6,206 nucleotides of DNA from NCBI GenBank assembly GCA_025929805.1, contig JAICPP010000189.1, positions 1-6,206 on the forward strand. Direction: 5' to 3'. A model generated the notes under the pieces. It was not told the DNA's origin, did not search any database, and saw nothing but the letters and a program-made list of their open reading frames with translations. The position numbers were made by a program, and so were the translations under genes. How positions within the stretch are numbered: position 1 is the stretch's first letter; each line of letters begins with the position of its first letter. Source of the stretch: Gemmatimonadales bacterium. Its GTDB lineage: Bacteria > Gemmatimonadota > Gemmatimonadetes > Gemmatimonadales > GWC2-71-9. Shown one piece after another: positions 1-5,119 of the stretch.

Positions 1-1
1 A

Positions 2-55
2 GAGCGCGAGCGGTACCAGCGTGCCGAGGCCCATCGGCAGCAAAGGCGTTCTTGA
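2..55 (+). CDS. C-terminal end of an upstream gene, product unknown (partial)
   Basis: The frame beginning at base 2 is open from the window edge and ends at TGA 53-55. It encodes 17 visible residues, ERERYQRAEAHRQQRRS, a strongly charged stretch that looks like the helical tail of a longer protein. Its stop overlaps the TTG start of the next gene in a TTGA arrangement, the same kind of overlap seen at two other junctions in this window. That overlap is the main reason to believe the frame. Too little is visible to name a family. The tail could still be a chance open frame. Confidence 0.5.
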   Translation, partial: ERERYQRAEAHRQQRRS

Positions 56-888
56 CGGTACGAACGGCGGCCTTGGTACTGAGCGGGGGCGGCGCCAAGG
101 CAGCGGCCCACCTCGGTGCCTGTCGCGCGCTCCGAGAAGCTGGATTTGAGCCCGCCTGGTATGTCGCTACCTCCATGGGTGCGGTGGTGGCGGCGGGACT
201 GGCCAGCGGCGTCGGGAATGACGAGATGCTGGAGCGAATGGCTGACGCGGGCCCGCGGGGAGTGGTCCGCGACCCGTTGAGCCCCGTGGCGGGTCTCTTC
301 CTCCGGTCGCTGCTCAAGCCCGCTCCGCTTCGGGCAGCCATAGAGGCTATCGTGCCGGCGCGCCGGTTCTCCGATCTCAGCGTGCCACTCACCGTCACAA
401 CCGTTGACCTCGACTCCGGTGAACTGGTGCTCTTTGGCATGGGAGCCGCCACCGCTCCCCTGATCGACGTGCTCTGCGCCAGTTGTGCCCTACCGGTCTA
501 TTATCCGCCCGTGACGTTGAACGGCAGGCGGTTCGCTGATGGTGGCCTCCGCGCCCTGGTGCCACTGGAGCCGGCCGCTGAGCTGGAGGTGGAGCTGGTG
601 CTCGCGGTCGATGTGGGTCCTCGGTTCGACCAACCCGCGCCGGCCGAGGTCTCCCGCATACCACCGTTGGTGCGGGCCCACGATGATGCGGTCGGAATCC
701 TGATGGCGGCCAACACCGAGAGTCAGCTCGCCATCTGGCGCGCCGATCCGACCCGGCCTCCGCTCGTCTACGTGCGGCCCCGAATCGAGCGCTACTCCAC
801 CTTTCGGGTGGACCGGGTACGGGAGTACGCAATGGAAGGACGCCGGGCCACACGAGAGGCGCTGGAACAGTGGTGCACCGCCACTTGA
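52..888 (+). CDS. Patatin-like phospholipase family protein
   Basis: Probable serine lipid acyl-hydrolase of the patatin/RssA group (278 aa), which cleaves acyl esters with a Ser-Asp dyad. The glycine-rich oxyanion loop SGGGAK is at residues 11-16. The nucleophile elbow is ATSMG with Ser41. A CALPVYYPPV segment at 145-154 matches the family's usual SAIPxxFPPV block, and the catalytic Asp163 lies in DGG (163-165). There is no signal peptide or membrane segment, so it is probably cytoplasmic or peripheral. The start is TTG at 52, preceded by AAAGG five bases upstream and overlapping the stop of the preceding gene; no ATG is available upstream in frame. The first residue of the usual GxSxG elbow is Ala39 rather than Gly (the five residues are 39-43). 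The substrate cannot be told from sequence. Confidence 0.88.
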   Translation: MTVRTAALVLSGGGAKAAAHLGACRALREAGFEPAWYVATSMGAVVAAGLASGVGNDEMLERMADAGPRGVVRDPLSPVAGLFLRSLLKPAPLRAAIEAIVPARRFSDLSVPLTVTTVDLDSGELVLFGMGAATAPLIDVLCASCALPVYYPPVTLNGRRFADGGLRALVPLEPAAELEVELVLAVDVGPRFDQPAPAEVSRIPPLVRAHDDAVGILMAANTESQLAIWRADPTRPPLVYVRPRIERYSTFRVDRVREYAMEGRRATREALEQWCTAT

Positions 889-909
889 CCCCTTTCCCTT
901 TCGGGTCAA
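885..909 (+). other. Small inverted repeat overlapping the patatin stop codon
   Basis: TTGACCC at 885-891 is matched by its exact reverse complement GGGTCAA at 903-909 with an 11-base pyrimidine-rich loop between. The left arm contains the TGA stop. There is no U-run after the stem, so a classical intrinsic terminator is not supported. It lies 10 bases ahead of the next start codon and could affect translation or mRNA ends. A chance origin is possible. Confidence 0.35.
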
Positions 910-918
910 ATTGAGCCC

Positions 919-1326
919 ATGAAAGCCTCCGAGGTGATGGTGCCTGATCCACATGTGGCCGTGGCAGGCGCGATGGCGAGCGAGGTGGCAATCATGCTCA
1001 AGACCCGCAACATCTCGGTGGTTCCCGTAGTAGACGATCACCGCACCCGCCGTTTCCTGGGAACCTTGAGCGACCGGGACCTGGTGACCCGCTGCCTGGC
1101 GGAGGGAAAGCACCCCTGGCACACCCGGGCAGACACGCTGATGCGCACCAACTCACCCGTGGTCCGGCCGGACCGCGACCTCAATGGGTTCGAGCTGCGC
1201 ATGGACAACGACCCCAACGAATCGCATCTCCGTCCTACCATCACCGTCGTAGACGAGAGTGGGCGGGTCGTCGGATTCATCAGTCACCCGGAGCAGATCC
1301 CGGACGTAAAGATCGTGTGGGGGTGA
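919..1326 (+). CDS. Two-CBS-domain protein
   Basis: A small soluble protein (135 aa) made only of a tandem CBS pair (Bateman module), a fold that usually binds adenosine nucleotides and senses energy state or modulates a partner. The first CBS motif spans about residues 4-60 and is well preserved, with VMVPDP near the start, NISVVPVVDD at 31-40 and LGTLSDRDLV at 47-56. The second, about residues 72-123, is more divergent but still has ITVVDESGRVVGFIS at 108-122. No enzyme, channel or DNA-binding domain is attached, so the partner and ligand are unknown. The gene lies 30 bases after the patatin stop on the same strand. There is only a weak GAG ahead of the ATG, so co-transcription is likely but unproven. 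Confidence 0.85.
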   Translation: MKASEVMVPDPHVAVAGAMASEVAIMLKTRNISVVPVVDDHRTRRFLGTLSDRDLVTRCLAEGKHPWHTRADTLMRTNSPVVRPDRDLNGFELRMDNDPNESHLRPTITVVDESGRVVGFISHPEQIPDVKIVWG

Positions 1327-1422
1327 CCAGCGTCACCATTTCCAGACTGTGGCATGCACGATGCTCAGCAGTCGTCCAACGCGAGCCAAGAAGTTGTCCT
1401 GAGCAGCGCGAGGGATCACCCG

Positions 1423-1848
1423 ATGCCTGATTTCAAGCTGTTTACTCTCGAGGAAGCCGAGCGGACTCTTCCGCTGGTGCGGCGAGTCGTTGCCGATCTC
1501 ACTCTGGAGTATCCCAAGTGGCGGGCCGCAGTGGGGCGGTTCGAGCTGCTCACCGGTGGCGCACGGGCGGACTGGGGCGAGACCCAGGAGCTGGTGGCGG
1601 CCCGAGAAGAGGTGACCCGGCACGCCAACCGGATCAATCAGTACCTCCAGGAGCTGGAAGCGATCGGGTGCGTGTTCAAGGGGTTCGAGGCCGGGCTGGT
1701 GGACTTCTACTCACTGCGCGAGGACCGGCCCATCTTCCTGTGCTGGCGTCTGGGAGAGGACCGGGTCAGCCACTGGCACGAGATCGACACCGGGTTTTCC
1801 GGGCGGCAGCCGATCGACGGGGCAATCCTCTCGGCTGTCTCCTCGTGA
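1423..1848 (+). CDS. DUF2203 family protein
   Basis: A conserved bacterial family of unknown function (141 aa). It opens with FKLFTLEEAERTLPLVRRVV, continues with a helical, probably coiled-coil middle (about residues 50-80), and ends in the family's signature blocks: GCVFKGFEAGLVDF at 82-95, LCWRLGE at 106-112 and WHEIDTGFSGRQP at 118-130. The start was placed at ATG 1423 because GAGGG lies eight bases upstream and family homology begins at MPDFKLF. An in-frame ATG at 1354 would add 23 residues but has no ribosome binding site and no family-like sequence. The stop overlaps the GTG of the next gene, suggesting translational coupling with that membrane protein. The clustered aromatic, His and Cys residues at the end hint at a binding site, but no activity is established. 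Confidence 0.83.
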   Translation: MPDFKLFTLEEAERTLPLVRRVVADLTLEYPKWRAAVGRFELLTGGARADWGETQELVAAREEVTRHANRINQYLQELEAIGCVFKGFEAGLVDFYSLREDRPIFLCWRLGEDRVSHWHEIDTGFSGRQPIDGAILSAVSS

Positions 1849-2297
1849 GTCGGGCCTGGCTGTTTCTGCACCTGCTGGGCTTCACCATGTGGCTCGGCGG
1901 TGCCATCGCCTCGATGATTGTCGGAATAGCGGCCAGACAGGAGGATCGGAACGGGCTCGGCGCGGTGGTACGAGCTCAGTCGAAGCTCACCAAGGTTGCG
2001 ATTGCCCCAGGCGCGCTATTGACCGTGCTCTCCGGTCTCATCCTCACCTTTCAACTCAGCGGCGGCGATCTGGCGGGGTTCAGCATCTGGCTGGTGATCA
2101 TGCAGGGCGCCGGGGTGATCGCTGGGCTGATTACCCTGCTCATTGCGCTCCCTACAGCAACGCGCCTGGGACGTCTCGATCCCGCCGGCGAAGCGGCGCG
2201 GTACTTCGACGAGTTACGGGTGAGGCAGCGGATCGTAGCATCGATCGCCGGCACACTGGGACTGGTGGCGCTGTTTGCCGGGGCGATGATGAACTAA
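1845..2297 (+). CDS. Four-helix integral membrane protein, DUF2269-like
   Basis: A small inner-membrane protein (150 aa) with four predicted transmembrane helices at about residues 4-28, 50-70, 79-103 and 130-149. The first helix carries HLLGFTMWLGG (9-19), a His/Trp/Gly-Gly pattern seen in DUF2269-like and related small membrane families where the His may touch haem or metal; that role is an inference here. A charged loop (104-129) separates helices 3 and 4. The GTG start at 1845 overlaps the DUF2203 stop by GTGA, and no separate Shine-Dalgarno site is visible, so it is probably translated by coupling. A longer reading of the same frame back to 1518 would run antisense-like through the DUF2203 gene and is not credible. 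The family assignment is tentative; the membrane topology is secure. Confidence 0.75.
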   Translation: MSRAWLFLHLLGFTMWLGGAIASMIVGIAARQEDRNGLGAVVRAQSKLTKVAIAPGALLTVLSGLILTFQLSGGDLAGFSIWLVIMQGAGVIAGLITLLIALPTATRLGRLDPAGEAARYFDELRVRQRIVASIAGTLGLVALFAGAMMN

Positions 2298-2300
2298 GAG

Positions 2301-2328
2301 CCGTGAACCGTAAACAGTGAACGGTGAA
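2301..2328 (+). repeat. Heptad array, left arm (four 7-base units)
   Basis: Four perfect-register 7-base units with consensus YNGTRAA begin at 2301, 2308, 2315 and 2322; the first is CCGTGAA and the last CGGTGAA. The array starts three bases after the stop of the membrane protein gene. It is the inverted partner of the array at 2776-2803: 24 of 28 bases match in reverse complement, and the differences are in the first three bases of units. Confidence 0.9.
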
Positions 2329-2334
2329 ATGGGG

Positions 2335-2698
2335 CTACAATCGGAATTTTCTGCGCCGTTTAAGCATACCAAGTAGCAGTCGTTCAGTATCTAAGGCATG
2401 TCTCAATACCTTTTCCACGGCGTCCTTCTCAACAATCTCGGCATCCTTGGCTAATCGTAGCAACTCTCCTGTTTCAACTGCTGATCCATAGGCTATCCCG
2501 AGGTGTCGAGTGAAATGTCGGAGAGTCTCCGAAAGTATACCCTTCGGCAATATTCAGCTGCACGCTCAATGAGGCGCGCTGTAATTGGGCAAAAAGAGCA
2601 GCTGCATAGGGTACCCAGGATGACTTGGCCATCTTGATAACTGCGACACTCGTTTCGCGAGCTTCCTGCCATGCACGTAAAGACGCGTGGTCACGCAT
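2335..2698 (-). pseudogene. Four-helix-bundle protein (23S rRNA intervening-sequence/S23 family), frameshifted
   Basis: Two overlapping minus-strand frames join into one family member. The first runs from ATG at 2698 with RDHASLRAWQEA, QLQRASLSVQLNIAEGY and then FGDSPTF. The second continues as TRHLGIAYGSAVETGELL to TAG at 2335-2337. Removing one base near 2512 (the C after the TTT codon at 2515-2513) restores a 120-aa protein, the usual family length, with normal spacing between the NIAEGY motif and the conserved xRHLGIAYGSAxE segment. The four amphipathic helices are clear, and the C-terminus is very basic (KRRRKFRL). Family members form oligomers (Avd of diversity-generating retroelements has this fold); their role in stand-alone loci is unknown. 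Codon use is AT-rich compared with neighbours. A sequencing error or a programmed shift are alternatives to true decay. Confidence 0.8.
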
Positions 2699-2775
2699 GC
2701 GGCTCAGTGTAGCTCTATCCCCAGACGGGGCCAATCAAAGTCCCGCAATCTGTACCGGTTTGTGTTGACGCCCCG

Positions 2776-2803
2776 TTCACCGTTCACCGTTTACTGTTCA
2801 CCC
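2776..2803 (-). repeat. Heptad array, right arm (four 7-base units)
   Basis: On the + strand four units begin at 2776, 2783, 2790 and 2797, reading TTCACCG twice, then TTTACTG and TTCACCC. They are the inverted counterpart of the array at 2301-2328. The array overlaps the 3' end of mutY: its bases provide the glycosylase's last few codons and the TGA stop (2784-2786). A pyrimidine run CCCTTTTTCC follows on the + strand. Confidence 0.9.
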
Positions 2804-3461
2804 TTTTTCCGGTCGCGCACACCTTGCGTACCGGACACACGCCACAACGCGCCTCTCGCGCCGTACAGATCAGCGCCCCCAACTCCATCAAGGCCTGATT
2901 GAAGGCCCATGCGGTCTTGCCGCGGCGCGGGATGATCTCTTCCGCCGTGTTCCAGATCCACTGAGTCAGGGAGGCGCCTCTACCCAGCCGCGGGAGGAAT
3001 GCGCGCCGCAGTACTCGGGCGACATTAGTATCTACCGCCGCAGTCGGCCGTTCGTAGGCAAAGCTCGCGACCGCCCCGGCAGTGTACCGGCCCACTCCAG
3101 GTAGTCGCCGCAGCTCTACCGGGTCTGACGGGATCACTCCCTGTCGGTCGCGGACCACATTGCGCGCCAGCCGATGAAGGTTCTCGACTCTCCGGTAGTA
3201 ACCCAGGCCCTCCCAACTCTCGCGCACCATCGCTGGCGAAGCCGATGCCAAGGCGCCAATCGTGGGATATCGCTCAATGAAGCGCCGGTAGTAGCCCTCT
3301 ACCCGGGAGACCTGGGTTTGTTGAAGCATGAATTCCGAGACCAGGATGTGATATGGGTCCCGGGTCCTCCGCCAGGGGAGATCGCGGCCAGAGCGACGAA
3401 ACCAGCGCAAGAGTGCGCGGCGAAAGGCCGAAGCCTGCATCCGAGTACGCGGAGATGGCAT
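2784..3461 (-). CDS. mutY: A/G-specific adenine DNA glycosylase, short form lacking the C-terminal domain
   Basis: Base-excision repair glycosylase of the EndoIII/MutY superfamily (225 aa), expected to remove adenine mispaired with 8-oxoguanine or guanine. Visible are LPWRRTRDPYHILVSEFMLQQTQV (residues 28-51) with catalytic Glu43, the helix-hairpin-helix LPGVGRYTAGA at 120-130, Asp144 in VDTNVARV, and a 4Fe-4S ligand set Cys199, Cys206, Cys209 and Cys215 (C-X6-C-X2-C-X5-C). Tyr126 replaces the EndoIII lysine, arguing for a monofunctional enzyme. The NUDIX-like 8-oxoG-reading domain of full-length MutY (about 350 aa) is absent; the protein stops just after the cluster, with VNSKR coming from the heptad array. 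ATG 3461 was chosen; a longer frame to 3641 adds a low-complexity Arg-rich stretch across the repeats. ATG 3440 is also possible. A GAGGAG lies 15 bases upstream of 3461, rather far. A T/G mismatch glycosylase role cannot be excluded. Confidence 0.85.
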   Translation of the reverse strand: MPSPRTRMQASAFRRALLRWFRRSGRDLPWRRTRDPYHILVSEFMLQQTQVSRVEGYYRRFIERYPTIGALASASPAMVRESWEGLGYYRRVENLHRLARNVVRDRQGVIPSDPVELRRLPGVGRYTAGAVASFAYERPTAAVDTNVARVLRRAFLPRLGRGASLTQWIWNTAEEIIPRRGKTAWAFNQALMELGALICTAREARCGVCPVRKVCATGKRVNSKR

Positions 3462-3590
3462 GGCGTTGATCGTAATCTCCTCACGGCGGCACCAGAACCG
3501 GGTTAGCTTTGATCGCTCGGCCACTCGTCTTCGGCGTCTACTCGAGGGGGACCGCCTGACCCCTGACTTCCGACCCCCGACTTCCTCCCC
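3462..3590. other. Divergent intergenic region between mutY and mlaE
   Basis: This 129-base gap separates the divergently read mutY and mlaE starts and must hold the promoters of both if each is transcribed from here. I see no convincing -35/-10 pair on either strand. Its mlaE-proximal third is a heptad array. The minus-strand frame of mutY stays open through it but codes only an Arg-rich, low-complexity peptide, so it is treated as non-coding. Confidence 0.5.
3556..3583 (+). repeat. Heptad array of a second type upstream of mlaE
   Basis: Four 7-base units with consensus CYGACYY start at 3556 (CTGACCC), 3563 (CTGACTT), 3570 (CCGACCC) and 3577 (CCGACTT). They are followed by CCTCCCC and then immediately by the GTG start of mlaE. 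The array contains the in-frame stop (TGA 3564-3566) that limits the mlaE frame. No inverted partner was found nearby, unlike the other two repeat loci. Confidence 0.88.
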
Positions 3591-4364
3591 GTGAACCCGC
3601 TCGCCCTTATCGGGCGTCTCGTGCTGGACGGCCTCTCCCACGTCGGACGGCTGAGCTATTTCGTGTTGGAAGCCATCCGGGGGCTAGGTGAGGTGCGCAT
3701 CTGGTGGCCCAGGATGATGGTGGAGGCCTGGAATATCGGAGCAGGAAGTCTCTTCATCGTCTTGCTGATCTCCGCCTTTGCTGGCGCGGTCACCGCGCTC
3801 CAGACCGGTTACCAGTTCACCGGCAGCATCCCATACTACGTAGTTGGGACCCTGGTGGTCTCGTCCATTATCCTGGAGCTAGGCCCGGTACTTACCGCAC
3901 TCATTCTCGCCGGCCGCATTGGGGCCCGGTATGCCGCCGAGCTCGGGACCATGCGAGTGACCGAGCAAATCGATGCCCTGGAGAGTCTCGGGCGCTCACC
4001 GTCCTCGCATCTGGTGATCCCCCGGGTGTTGGCCGGACTGCTGATGATCCCAGCCCTTACCATCCTGGCCAATCTGTCCGGGATCGTGTCGGGATGGGTC
4101 TCGGTCAAGGCCGTGCTGCCGGTTACCGATGCCGACTTCATCTATGGTGCGCAGTATTACTGGCGGCCGTGGGACGCCTGGTACTCGGTAATCAAGGCCT
4201 TCTTTTTTGCCGGCTCCATCACCATCATCTCGTGCTACATGGGGTTCAATACTCAACAGGGGGCTGAGGGAGTCGGACGGTCCACCACCACGGCGGTGGT
4301 CACCAGCTCGGTGCTCATCCTCGTGCTCGATACCGTCCTGACCCGGCTACTGCTCAACCAATGA
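3591..4364 (+). CDS. mlaE: MlaE-type ABC transporter permease (phospholipid transport)
   Basis: The membrane permease (257 aa) of an MCE-type ABC system that moves phospholipids between inner and outer membranes. Family signatures are ELGPVLTALILAGRIGARYAAELGTM (residues 96-121) followed by RVTEQIDALESLG (122-134), the helical coupling region, and GAEGVGRSTTTAVV at 224-237. Hydrophobic segments lie at about 50-74, 85-110, 142-170, 200-217 and 232-255, with an amphipathic N-terminal helix ahead of them. Length is typical for the family. GTG 3591 is the only start available before an in-frame stop at 3564. It has no Shine-Dalgarno site; the preceding bases are pyrimidines that end a repeat array. 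The 3' end overlaps mlaF by ATGA, so permease and ATPase are translationally coupled. Confidence 0.95.
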   Translation: MNPLALIGRLVLDGLSHVGRLSYFVLEAIRGLGEVRIWWPRMMVEAWNIGAGSLFIVLLISAFAGAVTALQTGYQFTGSIPYYVVGTLVVSSIILELGPVLTALILAGRIGARYAAELGTMRVTEQIDALESLGRSPSSHLVIPRVLAGLLMIPALTILANLSGIVSGWVSVKAVLPVTDADFIYGAQYYWRPWDAWYSVIKAFFFAGSITIISCYMGFNTQQGAEGVGRSTTTAVVTSSVLILVLDTVLTRLLLNQ

Positions 4365-5113
4365 TCGAGCTTCGCAACGTTCACAAAGCGTTCGGCAAAC
4401 AAGTGGTGCTGAACGGCGTCGATTTCGAGGTACGGGAAGGCGAGACGGTGGCGTTGCTGGGCCCCTCCGGGACCGGCAAGAGCGTGCTGCTCAAGCACAT
4501 CATCGGCCTGATCCGCCCCGATGTCGGCGAGATCTACGTGGACGGGAAGGACGTCTCCCGGCTCAAGCGGAAGGAGCTGTCCGAGCTCCGGTCCCAGATC
4601 GGCTACGTGTTCCAGAACGGCGCACTGTTCGATTCCATGGACGTGTTCGAGAACGTCCGGCTGGGCATTACCGACGAAAACAAATACGGCGATCTGGACT
4701 ACTGCCGGCAGCGCGTCGCCGAGTGCCTCCGGCTGGTCAATCTCCCCCCCGATACCATCGAGAAGTATCCGGCCCAACTCTCGGGCGGCATGCGGAAGCG
4801 AGTGGGCATTGCCCGGGCGATCGCGGGGGCCCCGAAGTACCTGCTGTATGACGAGCCCACGTCCGGACTGGATCCCGTGAACGCCGATATCATCGACGGT
4901 TTGGTGCAGCGGCTCGATCACGAGCTGGGGGTCACCAGCGTCATGGTCACACACGATGTACGGGGCGCGTTCCGGGTGGCCGACCGCTTGGCCCTGCTCA
5001 GCGAGGGAAAGATCGTGATGCAGGGCACCCCGCGGGAGTTCCTGGACTCGAAGAATCCCAAGGTACGGGAGTTCCTCGAGCGGGACTTCGACAATCCCTC
5101 CTTCGCCGCCTGA
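4361..5113 (+). CDS. mlaF: MlaF-type ABC transporter ATP-binding protein
   Basis: The cytoplasmic ATPase (250 aa) that powers the MlaE permease. All nucleotide-binding motifs are intact: Walker A GPSGTGKS at residues 34-41 (Lys40), Q-loop Gln85 in VFQNGALF, signature LSGGMRKRV at 140-148, Walker B YLLYDEP at 160-166 with Asp164 and catalytic Glu165, D-loop SGLD at 168-171, and the switch His198. The VFQNGALFDSMDVFENV stretch and the GGMRKRV form of the signature are characteristic of MlaF/Ttg2A rather than of general importers. The last 30 residues (FLDSKNPKVREFLERDF) are the family's usual C-terminal extension. It starts within the mlaE stop (ATGA) and ends six bases before mlaD. Confidence 0.96.
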   Translation: MIELRNVHKAFGKQVVLNGVDFEVREGETVALLGPSGTGKSVLLKHIIGLIRPDVGEIYVDGKDVSRLKRKELSELRSQIGYVFQNGALFDSMDVFENVRLGITDENKYGDLDYCRQRVAECLRLVNLPPDTIEKYPAQLSGGMRKRVGIARAIAGAPKYLLYDEPTSGLDPVNADIIDGLVQRLDHELGVTSVMVTHDVRGAFRVADRLALLSEGKIVMQGTPREFLDSKNPKVREFLERDFDNPSFAA

Positions 5114-5119
5114 GCCCTC

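Larger units (their letters stand above)
2301..2803. mobile_element. Candidate small mobile element: S23/IVP gene between inverted heptad arrays
   Basis: A 503-base island is bounded by inverted 4 x 7-base arrays and holds a single four-helix-bundle gene in a frameshifted state. Counted GC in 2341-2460 is 56 of 120 bases (about 47%), against 41 of 60 in a sample of mlaF, so the island looks foreign. Genes of this protein family are known from 23S rRNA intervening sequences and from stand-alone chromosomal sites. No transposase, integrase or reverse transcriptase is present, so any movement would need a host or trans-acting enzyme. No separate target-site duplication could be recognised outside the arrays. 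Mobility is inferred, not shown. Confidence 0.5.

Noticed and set aside
395..1122. Long minus-strand open frames opposite the patatin and CBS genes (to 991 and 1122)
   Set aside because: They are antisense shadows of well-supported + strand genes in high-GC DNA, with Arg/Pro-rich composition and no recognisable motif.
1518..1844. N-terminal extension of the membrane protein back into the DUF2203 gene
   Set aside because: The extension is a low-complexity out-of-frame translation of DUF2203; the GTG at 1845 with a GTGA overlap starts exactly at the first transmembrane helix.
2719..2730. CCCC-AGAC-GGGG mini-hairpin upstream of the four-helix-bundle gene
   Set aside because: The four-base stem is too short to call a regulatory structure, and there is no U-run.
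2699..2775. Promoter for the four-helix-bundle gene (TTGATT-like -35 on the minus strand near 2738-2733)
   Set aside because: No -10 hexamer occurs at a normal 16-18 base distance, so it was not annotated.
2301..2803. CRISPR array or diversity-generating retroelement
   Set aside because: The units are 7 bases with no spacers, and there is no cas gene, reverse transcriptase or template/variable repeat pair in the window.
3462..3641. 60-residue N-terminal extension of MutY
   Set aside because: It runs through the heptad array and overlaps the mlaE start, is Arg/Ser/Gly-rich, and adds nothing known from the family.
4282..4300. ACCACC / GGTGGT inverted pair inside mlaE
   Set aside because: It lies within conserved codons for the STTTAVV stretch and is explained by coding sequence.
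4253..4954. 233-residue minus-strand open frame opposite mlaF
   Set aside because: mlaF has every ABC ATPase motif in the + frame; the antisense translation is His/Asp/Gln-rich and family-free.
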